Positions 43,372-51,899 of a stretch of DNA of 61,365 nucleotides are shown one piece after another; position 1 is the first letter of the stretch, and every line of letters starts with the position of its first letter. The stretch covers positions 1-61,365 of the forward strand of contig CAZPBO010000003.1 of assembly GCA_964584815.1 (NCBI GenBank), in the 5' to 3' direction. The translations under genes and the position numbers were made by a program. Source of the stretch: CAZPBO01 sp964584815. Its GTDB lineage: Bacteria; Planctomycetota; SKW154. The notes under the pieces were generated by a model. That model was given only the letters and a program-made list of their open reading frames with translations. It was not told the DNA's origin and did no database searches.

Positions 43372-44284
43372 AGCGCGCCTCCTGTTGACGAATATAGCCG
43401 TTTATGAACGCCCGCGCATCCATCGGCTTACGATTCTCCGGCTGCAGACTCTCCACACTGAACAGACCATCCCCACAACAGACAAACAACTTGCCTCGGT
43501 CGCAGCGAACGCTACCCGGCTGCCCAAAAATCTCACCGCCCACAGGCTCGCCATAAAGAATCTTGACCTCTATCCTTCTGTCACCAATGACGGCGGTGCA
43601 GAAAGCGCCTGGTTTTGGATTGAACGCCCGCACTTTTCTGTCCACCACATCAGCAGGTTCGGACCACACCAATGCCGCCTGTTTGCGGCTGATTTTTGGC
43701 GCATATGTCGGCTCGCCAACCTGCAGACGCCCGTGAAACCGCCGCTCCAGCAAAACGCGTTCCAGCAGTGATGCCCCTATCTCCGTCAGACGCTGTCGCA
43801 ACTCTCCCGCCGTCTCACGCCCACTCAACTCTATACGCTCTACCGCCAGCACATCTCCTGCGTCCACCTCCGCCACCACACGCTGTATCGTCACCCCCGT
43901 CTCCCTGTCACCCGCCAGTATCGCATGCTCAACGGGCGATGGACCCCGCCAACGCGGCAGAAGCGACAGATGCAGATTCAGAAACAACATTGACTCCACC
44001 ACCTCCGGCGGAAGTATCTGTCCAAAGGAGAATATCACGCCTATGTCGGGTCTGTGCCGCTCACGAATATGCTGCAGCGCCTGAAGGCTCAAACGGGTGG
44101 GCGCAAAAAGCGGCAGCCCCAGCCGCAACGCCGCCTCCTTCACCGGCGTCGGACGCAACTTCAACCCACGCGATTTCGGTCGGTCAGGCTGCGTCACCAC
44201 CGCACATATCTCAAAACCACGGTTCAGAAGATAGCCCATCAACCACGCCGAATGCTCAGGGGAGCCCATAAACAAAACGCGCAT
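43364..44284 (-). CDS. fmt: Methionyl-tRNA formyltransferase
   Basis: 306 residues, the usual length. It formylates initiator methionyl-tRNA. The formyl-transfer motif is 'LNLHLSLLPRWRGPSPVEHAILAGDRETGVTI', with catalytic Asn and His kept and the usual Pro after His replaced by Leu. The catalytic Asp is in 'VVAEVDAGDVL'. The opening 'VLFMGSPEHSAWLM' differs from the common FMGTPxFA. The C-terminal tRNA-binding domain is present ('VRAFNPKPGAF'). The start is ATG 44284, since upstream codons have no ribosome site and lie in the divergent promoter region. Confidence 0.94.
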   Translation of the reverse strand: MRVLFMGSPEHSAWLMGYLLNRGFEICAVVTQPDRPKSRGLKLRPTPVKEAALRLGLPLFAPTRLSLQALQHIRERHRPDIGVIFSFGQILPPEVVESMLFLNLHLSLLPRWRGPSPVEHAILAGDRETGVTIQRVVAEVDAGDVLAVERIELSGRETAGELRQRLTEIGASLLERVLLERRFHGRLQVGEPTYAPKISRKQAALVWSEPADVVDRKVRAFNPKPGAFCTAVIGDRRIEVKILYGEPVGGEIFGQPGSVRCDRGKLFVCCGDGLFSVESLQPENRKPMDARAFINGYIRQQEARFE

Positions 44285-44307
44285 CACCGATGTCCTCAAA
44301 AAACCAC

Positions 44308-44336
44308 TTGAAGCGCAAGCATATTTTACATAAAAT
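44308..44336 (+). promoter_or_regulatory. Promoter of the sigma-factor-like gene
   Basis: TTGAAG, 17 bases, TAAAAT, between divergent fmt and the sigma-factor gene. GGGGAG follows before ATG 44369. Confidence 0.6.
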
Positions 44337-44368
44337 CCGTCGCGCGGCAAGAAGGTAGGGGAGTTGCG

Positions 44369-45085
44369 ATGGATGAAAGAGAGCAAGAGATAGTGAAACG
44401 CGCGGTTGGCGGTGACCTCGCCGCTCTTAAATGGCTCCTTGAACGATACGCGGGGATGTTCGCCGCCCTTGCTTTGGCGACCTGCCAAGACAAAAAACTG
44501 GCAAGAACCGCCGCCCGCGTCGCTATGGTCAAAGCAGGTGTTGAAATCCGCAAATTCCCAAGAGAAAAAGAAGATTTTGCGCGGTGGCTCGCACGGCTTA
44601 TCCGTCACGAGTCTGAGCGCTTCATCGCCCAACATCGTGACGAAATCTCCCCCCCAAGCCTCGCCATCGCTCAAGACGAACTGCGCCAGACCATTCAGTC
44701 CGCCGGCGCACCAGAAAAAGTCAACTCCGATAAACTGAACGAACTCGTCCTCAATGTCGTTCTTGCACTGCCAAAAGAAGAACGCGAACTGCTCCTTCTG
44801 CGTTACCTCTACATCGGCTCCTACACCGAAATCGGGCGCATCTACGGCTGGGACCGATATAAAGTGGATGAACGCCTCGCCGAAGCACGGCGCAAACTCT
44901 GGGACGCATTGGAAGCATTCTCTATCGGCACAGAACCCTTAAGACCACCTCCGCAAAAAGCCGAACCACAAAAAGAGAAATCTCCAAAACCTACAGAGAC
45001 AGAAAAGAAAGAAGAAAAGCCCGCACAGCCTTCCCAAGAGCAAAAACCGCCTGAACAGAAGAAGGAACAGAACAAACAAGAATAG
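44369..45085 (+). CDS. ECF-like RNA polymerase sigma factor with charged C-terminal tail
   Basis: 238 residues. Residues 1-90 match region 2 of sigma-70-like ECF factors in layout ('IVKRAVGGDLAALKWLLERYAGMFAALAL...'), though the 2.4 basic motif is weak. Residues 120-190 match region 4 ('LPKEERELLLLRYLYIGSYTEIGRIYGWDRYKVDERLAEARRKLWDAL'-type helix-turn-helix). The last 45 residues are a low-complexity P/E/K/Q tail that is not part of the fold. No anti-sigma gene follows. A plain DNA-binding regulator is the alternative. Confidence 0.78.
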   Translation: MDEREQEIVKRAVGGDLAALKWLLERYAGMFAALALATCQDKKLARTAARVAMVKAGVEIRKFPREKEDFARWLARLIRHESERFIAQHRDEISPPSLAIAQDELRQTIQSAGAPEKVNSDKLNELVLNVVLALPKEERELLLLRYLYIGSYTEIGRIYGWDRYKVDERLAEARRKLWDALEAFSIGTEPLRPPPQKAEPQKEKSPKPTETEKKEEKPAQPSQEQKPPEQKKEQNKQE

Positions 45086-45153
45086 ACACACCCTCCGTCC
45101 TTTGAGCACAACTAAAAATCGGTGGGAGACAACCGCCTGCGTCGTTTTCTGTA

Positions 45154-45159
45154 TATAAT
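45154..45159 (+). promoter_or_regulatory. Consensus -10 element upstream of acpS
   Basis: A perfect TATAAT, 24 bases before the acpS ATG. No convincing -35 stands 16-18 bases upstream, so it may need an activator. Confidence 0.35.
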
Positions 45160-45182
45160 GTCAGGCTGGGAAGGGTTATGGT

Positions 45183-45560
45183 ATGGTTTACGGCGTTGGG
45201 ATAGATGTGGTGGATGTGGAGCGCATAAAGGGTTTTGTTGAGCGTTGGGGGCGGCGTTTTTTAAGAAGGCTTTTCTGCAAAGAGGAGGAGAGATATCTGG
45301 TTGGAGCGGAGAATATAGCAGGACGAATAGCCGCGAAAGAGGCGGTGATGAAGGTTCTTTCAACGGGGCGTGACAAAGGAGTTGGGTGGCGTGATATACT
45401 GATTGAGGGAAGGGGACCGTTGACGGTGAGATTGAAAGGGGAAGCGGAAAAAGTGGCGGAAAGGCTTGGAATAGGCAATATTTTGGTGTCAATAAGTCAC
45501 GATGGAGGGGTGGCAGTAGCGGTGGCGGTGGGAGTTAAGAGGGATGATTGGAGGTTGTAA
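45183..45560 (+). CDS. acpS: Holo-[acyl-carrier-protein] synthase
   Basis: 125 residues. It transfers 4'-phosphopantetheine from CoA to apo-ACP. Motifs are 'GVGIDVVDVERI' (Asp for magnesium), 'FCKEEERYL', 'IAGRIAAKEAVMKVL' (a Glu/Lys site) and 'LVSISHDGGVAVAVAV'. The length is normal. The ATG is 45183 after AAGGG. A lipoprotein gene follows immediately, one base after its stop. Confidence 0.95.
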   Translation: MVYGVGIDVVDVERIKGFVERWGRRFLRRLFCKEEERYLVGAENIAGRIAAKEAVMKVLSTGRDKGVGWRDILIEGRGPLTVRLKGEAEKVAERLGIGNILVSISHDGGVAVAVAVGVKRDDWRL

Positions 45561-45561
45561 G

Positions 45562-46617
45562 ATGAGGTGGCTTTCTGTGGCGCTGATTGTGGTGTTGGGT
45601 GCGGGTTGCGGAGGGGGGAAGAAGACACCGAAGTCAAAGTTTACGGCGGGTGAGGTGGCGGCGAACATAGAGATACTGAAGGACGAGAGCAAGAGCAAGT
45701 TTCAGAGGGGGAAAGCGGCGCAGAATCTGGCGCAGGCGCCTGAATACGATGAGGCGACAGCGGCATTGATAGAGGTAGCCAAATCGCAGACCGACCCTGA
45801 GGTGCGGCAGGAAGTGATACTGGCACTCTGCGACCACGCCCGTCGCCACAAAGAGGTCGTGAAAGTTCTGGTTGATTTGGCAAAAGACAAGGACGCAAGG
45901 ATACGGAAGACGGTTGCGGATGCGTTAGGGAATGTGACCCGCAAAGGCACACTTGAAGGGCTCATAACCCTTCTTGGCGATAAGGAGGCGGATGTGAGGC
46001 GTGTAGCGCTCTCCTCGCTTGCGAAGTTGGGTGAATGTCCGCCGCCGGATGTGCTGAAGAAGTTGGTGCAGGATAAGGAGAAGGACATAGCAGAAGCAGC
46101 GACGCAGTTTGTGCTGAAGCACATAGACAATCCAGATGTGGACTACAGCGAGGTGGTAGTGGTGGCGTTGGGAAGCAAGGACGGAACGGTGCTGCAGGTG
46201 GCGTGTGAAGCGGCGGGCAAAGGGCGGGTTGTGAAAGCAGCGGAGCAGGTGAAGAAGTTGTTGGGGCATAAGTTAGCGGTGGTGAGGGCGGCAGCAGCGA
46301 AGGCAGCAGGACTCCTTGACCTTCGCGATGCGGCAAAGGATGTGGCTGGACTGGTCTACGATGCGGATGAACAAGTGGTGGTGGCGGCGCTTAAGGCGCT
46401 TGCAAAAATCGGCTCCCCCCAACAGACCACAGCGATACTGGCAGGGCTTAAGAACGAGTCAAGTGATGCGGTTCGTGAAGCGGCGATAAAGACGGTCAAA
46501 ACGCTGCATCTTGCCGACCCCAAGATAATTGAAGCGCTGAAGTTCATAAAGCAGAACGACCCGGCGACGAAGTTGCGGGAGTTGGCGGAGGAGGCTTTGT
46601 CGGAGTTGGGAAGGTAG
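45562..46617 (+). CDS. HEAT-repeat lipoprotein
   Basis: 351 residues. The lipoprotein signal is 'MRWLSVALIVVLGAGC', Cys16. The mature chain is a HEAT/armadillo solenoid of about eight units, for example 'DPEVRQEVILALCDHARRHKEVVKVLVDLAKDKDARIRKTVADAL' and 'KEADVRRVALSSLAKLG' units, each with the Asp-x-x-Val-Arg turn. Such solenoids act as protein scaffolds. It starts one base after acpS. A larger membrane-bound HEAT protein lies 3 kb away; their relation is unknown. Confidence 0.85.
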   Translation: MRWLSVALIVVLGAGCGGGKKTPKSKFTAGEVAANIEILKDESKSKFQRGKAAQNLAQAPEYDEATAALIEVAKSQTDPEVRQEVILALCDHARRHKEVVKVLVDLAKDKDARIRKTVADALGNVTRKGTLEGLITLLGDKEADVRRVALSSLAKLGECPPPDVLKKLVQDKEKDIAEAATQFVLKHIDNPDVDYSEVVVVALGSKDGTVLQVACEAAGKGRVVKAAEQVKKLLGHKLAVVRAAAAKAAGLLDLRDAAKDVAGLVYDADEQVVVAALKALAKIGSPQQTTAILAGLKNESSDAVREAAIKTVKTLHLADPKIIEALKFIKQNDPATKLRELAEEALSELGR

Positions 46618-46631
46618 TTTTAAGGAAGCGG

Positions 46632-47051
46632 GTGCTTTTGTGGCTGACGGCAAGCGGGGCGGCGGTGCTGCTTGCCGCCGTTTTTGGCGTTTATTTGCAT
46701 CCACGCCCACCAGCGCCGCCCGTTCAACTCTCCGTGCGAACAACTGAAATTCGCCTGTGCGGGGAGGCAACAGTAACACTGCGAGCACCCAACGACGCCC
46801 CACCTGATGCCGTCACAGTCGTCCTTGATGTCGGTTCAGGCAAGGGAGTTGTAGAGGTGGAGTGCGCTCGGATAGGAAGTCTGCAAATAAAAGCGCGCCA
46901 TAACGGCTGGGTCAGAAAAGTCCTTTTCCGCGGTCTTCCCTCGCCCTGCTCGCTTCGCCTGCGCTGTGCGAGTCCGCTGAACCTGCGTCTGCACCTGTTT
47001 TATCCGCTTGAAACTCCTTCGGCACCATCGCCAGAAACTGGCTCTCGGTGA
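46632..47051 (+). CDS. Small membrane-anchored beta-domain protein overlapping ligA on the opposite strand
   Basis: 139 residues. It starts with GTG 46632, after AAGGAAG and 14 bases past the HEAT lipoprotein stop. A membrane helix 'LLWLTASGAAVLLAAVFGVYL' is followed by a beta-rich domain ('PVQLSVRTTEIRLCGEATVTLR', 'AVTVVLDVGSGKGVVEVECARIG', 'LRLRCASPLNLRLHLFYPLE'). The last 46 codons run antisense to the final 47 codons of ligA. The strand pattern continues through the overlap, which suggests that the frame is real. No family is recognised. Confidence 0.5.
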   Translation: MLLWLTASGAAVLLAAVFGVYLHPRPPAPPVQLSVRTTEIRLCGEATVTLRAPNDAPPDAVTVVLDVGSGKGVVEVECARIGSLQIKARHNGWVRKVLFRGLPSPCSLRLRCASPLNLRLHLFYPLETPSAPSPETGSR

Positions 47052-49065
47052 GCGTGCGCACCCCCAACTGGCGCGCTTTGCGGTATTTGCTGCCGGGGTT
47101 TTCGCCGACGACGACGAAGTCGGTTCGGCGTGAGACGCTGGATGTCGGCTTGCCGCCGAGACGCTTTACCAACTCCTGCGCCTGCGACCGCGTCATTGAG
47201 GTCAACTCACCTGTGAAGACGACGGTTTTGCCCGCAAACGGCGACTCCACCACCGAAACCGTCTTCTGCTGCGACATCCGCACACCCGCTCTGCGCAACT
47301 CCTCTATCAAGCGCCTGTTGTGCTCATCATCAAAGAATTGCCGAATTGAACGCGCCACAATCGGTCCCACCTCCTCCACGCTCTCCAACTCCTCAAGCGA
47401 GGCTGACATCAAAGCGTCAATGGAGCCGAAGTGTTCGGCGAGGATTTCGGCTGTGCGTTCCCCGACATAGCGCACGCCCAAAGCGTTTATCAGCCGTGAC
47501 AGCGGGCGTTTTTTGCTCGCCTCAATGCCATCAAGCAGATTCTCCAGCGACTTCTCCCCCCAGCCCTCAAGCCGCAGTATCTTGTCGCGATGCTCCTTAA
47601 GGCGGTAGATATCTGCAATCCCCTTAAGCAGTCCCGCGTTTATGAACTGCTCCACCGTCTTGCGTCCCAGTCCTTCAATGTCCATCGCCTGACGGGAGGC
47701 GAAGAAGATAATGGACTCTTTCAGTTGAGCGGGGCAGTTGCGGTTGGGGCAGCGTGGGACGACCTCGTCGGGGTCCTTAACGATGGTGGCACCGCAGACA
47801 GGACATTTGTCGGGCATCTTGAATGGGCGCTCCTTGCCTGTGCGCTCCTCCTTCACCACACGCACCACTTCTGGAATCACATCTCCTGCCCGCTGCACCA
47901 CCACCACATCTCCTATGCGCACATCCTTGCGTTTTATCTCGTCTGGGTTGTGGAGCGTGGCGCGGCTCACCGTCACCCCTCCCACATAGACGGGCTCAAG
48001 CACGGCGACGGGCGTTAAGGCGCCTGTTCTGCCCACCTGAACGACGATGTCCAAGACCTTTGTGCGCGCCTGCTCCGGCGGAAACTTGTAAGCGATAGCC
48101 CAGCGTGGACTCCGCGCCTTCACCCCCAACGCCTCCCGCTGCGCAAAATCGTTCACCTTCACCACAATGCCGTCAGCCTCATATGGCAACGCCTCCCGCC
48201 GCTTGAGAAACTCCTTATAAAACTGTGCTATCTCTTCAACGCTGCGGCAGACTTTATGCTCGGGAACGGGAAACCCCAGACGCTTATAGAAATCAAGGAG
48301 TTGGGTTTGTGAGGAGATATTGACACCGCGAATAAGACCGTTGGCGTAGGCGAAAAAGTCCAGTTCGCGCGACTTTGTGACGGATGGGTCAAGTTGGCGC
48401 AGGCTCCCGGCGGCGGCATTGCGCGGATTGGCAAACGGCTTCTCTCCGCGCTCCAACTGCTTCCTGTTGAGCCGCTCAAAGGCGTCTTTGCGCATATAGA
48501 CCTCGCCGCGCACCTCAAGCAGTTCAGGCGCCTCCTCCAAAACCTTCGGTATCGCCTTAACTGTGCGGATGTTTTCAGTGACATTTTCGCCGACATAGCC
48601 ATCGCCGCGGGTCGCCGCCACCCGCAGCAGTCCCTCCTCATACACCAACTCCACCGCAAGACCGTCCAACTTCGGCTCACAGACAAACTCCACATCTTTT
48701 GTCCCCAACTCCCTACAGACGCGTCCTATCCATTCCCGCAACTCGCCCTCATCCATTGCGTTGTCAAGGGAAAGCATCGGGGTTGTGTGGCGCACCTCCT
48801 CAAAGGTTTTCTGGGCGAGTTCGGCAAGATGTGGAGGGATGCCTTCAGGAATAACATCTGGGCGTGCGCCCACTCTCTGGGTCGGCGAATCGGGCGTCAC
48901 CAACTCAGGATAGCGCTCCTCAAGCCTCTTCAGTTCGCGGAAGAGTTGGTCGTATTCGGCGTCAGATATTTCAGGCGAGGCAAGCACATAATAGAGGTAG
49001 TCGTGGTAGCGGATGATTTTGCGCAGTCGCTCCACCCGCTTACGCACATCCTCTGGAGCAGTCAT
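46912..49065 (-). CDS. ligA: NAD-dependent DNA ligase
   Basis: 717 residues. The N-terminal Ia domain ('YHDYLYYVLASPEISDAEYDQLF') binds NAD. The adenylation site is Lys in 'CEPKLDGLAVELVYEEG', followed by the OB fold ('GRTGALTPVAVLEPVYVGGVTVSRATLHN'), zinc cysteines ('CPVCGATI...CPNRNCPAQ'), HhH repeats and a BRCT domain ('FAGKTVVFTGELTSMTRSQAQELVKRLGGKPTSSVSRRTD'-like). After BRCT comes an unusual 35-residue hydrophilic tail, encoded where the gene overlaps the convergent small membrane-protein gene by 140 bases. The start ATG 49065 follows GGAGGGAG. Confidence 0.96.
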   Translation of the reverse strand: MTAPEDVRKRVERLRKIIRYHDYLYYVLASPEISDAEYDQLFRELKRLEERYPELVTPDSPTQRVGARPDVIPEGIPPHLAELAQKTFEEVRHTTPMLSLDNAMDEGELREWIGRVCRELGTKDVEFVCEPKLDGLAVELVYEEGLLRVAATRGDGYVGENVTENIRTVKAIPKVLEEAPELLEVRGEVYMRKDAFERLNRKQLERGEKPFANPRNAAAGSLRQLDPSVTKSRELDFFAYANGLIRGVNISSQTQLLDFYKRLGFPVPEHKVCRSVEEIAQFYKEFLKRREALPYEADGIVVKVNDFAQREALGVKARSPRWAIAYKFPPEQARTKVLDIVVQVGRTGALTPVAVLEPVYVGGVTVSRATLHNPDEIKRKDVRIGDVVVVQRAGDVIPEVVRVVKEERTGKERPFKMPDKCPVCGATIVKDPDEVVPRCPNRNCPAQLKESIIFFASRQAMDIEGLGRKTVEQFINAGLLKGIADIYRLKEHRDKILRLEGWGEKSLENLLDGIEASKKRPLSRLINALGVRYVGERTAEILAEHFGSIDALMSASLEELESVEEVGPIVARSIRQFFDDEHNRRLIEELRRAGVRMSQQKTVSVVESPFAGKTVVFTGELTSMTRSQAQELVKRLGGKPTSSVSRRTDFVVVGENPGSKYRKARQLGVRTLTESQFLAMVPKEFQADKTGADAGSADSHSAGEASRAREDRGKGLF

Positions 49066-49088
49066 AACTCCCTCCTCAAGCGGCTGTA

Positions 49089-49097
49089 GATATTATA
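49089..49097 (-). promoter_or_regulatory. Extended -10 element upstream of ligA
   Basis: On the minus strand TGT TATAAT, a perfect -10 with the TGn extension, about 27 bases before the ligA ATG. It has no clear -35, as is usual for extended -10 promoters. Confidence 0.5.
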
Positions 49098-49136
49098 ACA
49101 AGCATTTAGGCGGTTTTTGAGGCAGTGGAAATCGTT

Positions 49137-49164
49137 TTGATGAGGATGTGGTAAGGGATATAAT
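49137..49164 (+). promoter_or_regulatory. Promoter of the HEAT-mlaEFD operon
   Basis: TTGATG, 16 bases, TATAAT, 19 bases before the start codon of the HEAT membrane protein. GGGGAGGA lies between. Confidence 0.6.
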
Positions 49165-49182
49165 CGCGCGGGGAGGATAAGG

Positions 49183-51108
49183 ATGGCAGAAGAGCGGATA
49201 AAAGAGGTGACAAAGAAGCGGAGGTGGCGGGTTTTTGCGGTCATAGCCTGTGTCGTTGCGGGGATGGTGGTGGGGCTTTACTTTCTGATAAGTTATATGG
49301 CGGATGAGTCGCTGCGGGAAAGGCTTGAAAGCAACGACCCTGAAGTCCGCGCGAAAGCGTTGTATGAGGCGTATCACCGCTGGGGCAGCAAGATAATAGA
49401 AAGGGTTTTTGGAGAGTTATCGGCACCGTCGGATACGGTTCGCAACGCCGCCGACCATATCCTGCGCCACTACCTTAAAAGGCACCCCGACAGGCAGATG
49501 CTGGAGCGCCTGCGCGCATTGTGGGCTGACGACAAAAACGACACCGACCTGCGAGAACGGGCGCTCCATCTTCTCGCCGCTGTCGCCGACAAATCGTGGG
49601 AAGACTTCTTCTTCTCGCCACAGATATGGGAGTTGAACAACCCGACCTCAATGTGGTGGGATGCCGCAAGCCGCTACTTTGAACGCGTCGCCGATGAGCG
49701 GACTTTTAAGCGCCTGCTTGAGTGGGCAAAATCACACGACCCGCAGAAGAACTATACCGCGGCATTCCTGTCACGCTTTGTTTTTAAATGCTTCAGCAAG
49801 GAGCAGGTGGAGCACCTTGTGGACGCGCTGGCACCGCTGCTCGTGCACGAAAACGGCTACATCCGCGCCGAGGCTGCCGCAACCCTTTATAAACACCTGA
49901 CAAAGAAACATAAACGCTACATACTGCAAGCGCTGCAGGAGGAAGGAGGCAGCAACGAGGCGATACGGGTAAGGGAGCATATGATAGAGGCGGTGCGGAG
50001 GCTGCGATTGAGGGAAGCGGCGGACAGGCTGTATAGGATTGTGCTGAACGACATTGACGACAGGATTGTGCAAAGGGCGGCAGCGGCGCTGGCAACATTG
50101 GGGTCAGAAAAGTACTTCAATCTGGCGGTAAACCTGCTGGAAGGCGGTGTGGCATTGAGGGCGACCAATCTTGCGGGTATTATGGCGTTGGTGGGGCGGA
50201 TGGGTGGTGCGCGTGCGGTCAAGGCGCTCGCCACCTGCCTTACGCGCCGCGACCCCCGCCTCGTCAAAGAAGCGGGAACCTGGCTGGCTCTGGCAGAACC
50301 CGCCGCCGAAGATGCGCTCATCAAAGCACTCAAAGCCCCCACAGTAGAAGGGCGTCTTAACGCCTTCAAAATCCTCTGCAACTGGGGAGTCAAAGAGGCT
50401 ATCCCCACACTCCTCGCCACAGCCCTTAAAGAGACCCCGGCTGTTGCCGAAAATATGATTCTTTATCTGCAGTACTTCCCCGACACCAGCGTTGTTAAGC
50501 ACCTTCTGGCTATCTTCAAAAGGGGAGTCAAGAGCGCGCGGGTGAGAGCAGCGTTAGTGGATGTTCTGGCGTTCTACAGAACACCCGAAGCGGTATGCGC
50601 CGTTGCGGATGCCCTTCTTGACAATGCACAAGAGGTGACCAACACCGCACAGGCAAAACTGTCGGACATAGCACGCTCTCTCCGCCGCGCCCCAAACGAC
50701 TTATCCGAAATCGTCAAGAACATAGTTCGCGATTTTGTGCTGGATTTGAGTTGCCCCAGTGTGCGCAAGTTCCTCACCAACGCCCTACCCCAGGCGAAGT
50801 CCATCTCCGTTGCGCGCGACATCCTTTTTGAAGCCCTCCGCAAACTCAAACTCCAAACAAGCCTTCTGGCGACCCTCACCTTCCGCGACGACAAAAACAA
50901 TATCCAATACGCAATTGGCAATATGCTCTGCGACTACTGGACGATGAAGTTGGCGCAGCAGTTGCGCAAAAGAGGTGTCGCCGACTTACAAGACGCTTCC
51001 TACAAAGTGAGCGCCGCCCTGACAAATTACGACCCCACAGGAATAGAGAAGGAGCAGAACAGGCAGGTGGTGGAGAAGATAAAGGCGGCTTTAGGACTGA
51101 AGAAATGA
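49183..51108 (+). CDS. Membrane-anchored HEAT-repeat protein, first gene of the Mla-like operon
   Basis: 641 residues. A short basic cytoplasmic start is followed by one membrane helix (about 16-40, 'VFAVIACVVAGMVVGLYFLI'). A solenoid of roughly 14 HEAT-like repeats fills the rest, which would be periplasmic. Units such as 'SNDPEVRAKALYEAY', 'DRIVQRAAAALATLGSEKYF' and 'RDPRLVKEAGTWLALAEPAAEDALIKAL' show the pattern. It overlaps mlaE by four bases (ATGA), so translation is coupled, and it is a candidate accessory factor of the lipid transporter. No homologue is part of the classical Mla system. Confidence 0.8.
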   Translation: MAEERIKEVTKKRRWRVFAVIACVVAGMVVGLYFLISYMADESLRERLESNDPEVRAKALYEAYHRWGSKIIERVFGELSAPSDTVRNAADHILRHYLKRHPDRQMLERLRALWADDKNDTDLRERALHLLAAVADKSWEDFFFSPQIWELNNPTSMWWDAASRYFERVADERTFKRLLEWAKSHDPQKNYTAAFLSRFVFKCFSKEQVEHLVDALAPLLVHENGYIRAEAAATLYKHLTKKHKRYILQALQEEGGSNEAIRVREHMIEAVRRLRLREAADRLYRIVLNDIDDRIVQRAAAALATLGSEKYFNLAVNLLEGGVALRATNLAGIMALVGRMGGARAVKALATCLTRRDPRLVKEAGTWLALAEPAAEDALIKALKAPTVEGRLNAFKILCNWGVKEAIPTLLATALKETPAVAENMILYLQYFPDTSVVKHLLAIFKRGVKSARVRAALVDVLAFYRTPEAVCAVADALLDNAQEVTNTAQAKLSDIARSLRRAPNDLSEIVKNIVRDFVLDLSCPSVRKFLTNALPQAKSISVARDILFEALRKLKLQTSLLATLTFRDDKNNIQYAIGNMLCDYWTMKLAQQLRKRGVADLQDASYKVSAALTNYDPTGIEKEQNRQVVEKIKAALGLKK

Positions 51109-51887
51109 GGCAGGTCTTTGCGGGGATAGGCAGGTTTTTAATAAAGGGGACGGAGAACGCGGGATACCGTTTGCTGCTTGTGATAGAGTCTTTTTTGTGG
51201 TTGCGTGCGGCGTGGCAGAAGCGTCACGAGATACTGTTTCAACTTTATGTTTGCGGCGTGCAGAGTCTACCTGTGACACTGCTTGTGGGCATTTTTGTGG
51301 GTATGGTGCTTGCGCTGCAGACAGGATTAAGTCTTAAGCCGTTTGGGATGCAGAACTTAATAGCGCAGGTGGCGGGTGCGTCAATGACCCGAGAAATGGG
51401 ACCGCTGATGACGGCGATAATTCTGGCGGGGCGTGTCGGCAGCGCTATGGCAGCAGAACTCGGCTCAATGCGCGTGGCGGAGGAGATAGACGCGCTTGAG
51501 GTGATGTCTGTTAGCCCAATTAAGTATCTTGTGATGCCGCGTATTGTGGCGCTGACACTGGCTTGTCCGCTGCTCACCATATACGCCAACGCCATAGGAA
51601 TCGCCGGCGCCGCGATGGTCGGACACCTTCAGGTAGGCGTCAACTATTATGTCTTCTTCCGCGACTGCTTCCGCTTCATAACGCTGAAAGACCTCTACAG
51701 CGGTCTGGCAAAGACGGTGGTTTTTGGTCTGATAATCGCAGGCGTCTCCTGCAGCGAGGGAATGCGCACAACAGGCGGCACTCTGGGAGTGGGACGCTCC
51801 ACAAGAAAAGCGGTCGTCAACTCCCTGCTTATGCTCCTTATGTTCAACTACTTCCTGACCGCCTTCTTCTACCGATTTGTCTACTGA
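51105..51887 (+). CDS. mlaE: MlaE-family ABC transporter permease
   Basis: 260 residues, five to six membrane helices. The MlaE/TTG2B signatures are present: 'SLPVTLLVGIFVGMVLALQTG', 'REMGPLMTAIILAGRVGSAMAAELGSMRVAEEIDALEVM' and 'PRIVALTLACPLLTIYAN'. It is the membrane part of an ABC machine that moves phospholipids between inner and outer membranes. The ATG overlaps the HEAT gene stop; mlaF follows 12 bases later. Confidence 0.95.
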   Translation: MRQVFAGIGRFLIKGTENAGYRLLLVIESFLWLRAAWQKRHEILFQLYVCGVQSLPVTLLVGIFVGMVLALQTGLSLKPFGMQNLIAQVAGASMTREMGPLMTAIILAGRVGSAMAAELGSMRVAEEIDALEVMSVSPIKYLVMPRIVALTLACPLLTIYANAIGIAGAAMVGHLQVGVNYYVFFRDCFRFITLKDLYSGLAKTVVFGLIIAGVSCSEGMRTTGGTLGVGRSTRKAVVNSLLMLLMFNYFLTAFFYRFVY

Positions 51888-51899
51888 AGGAGACGGCGC

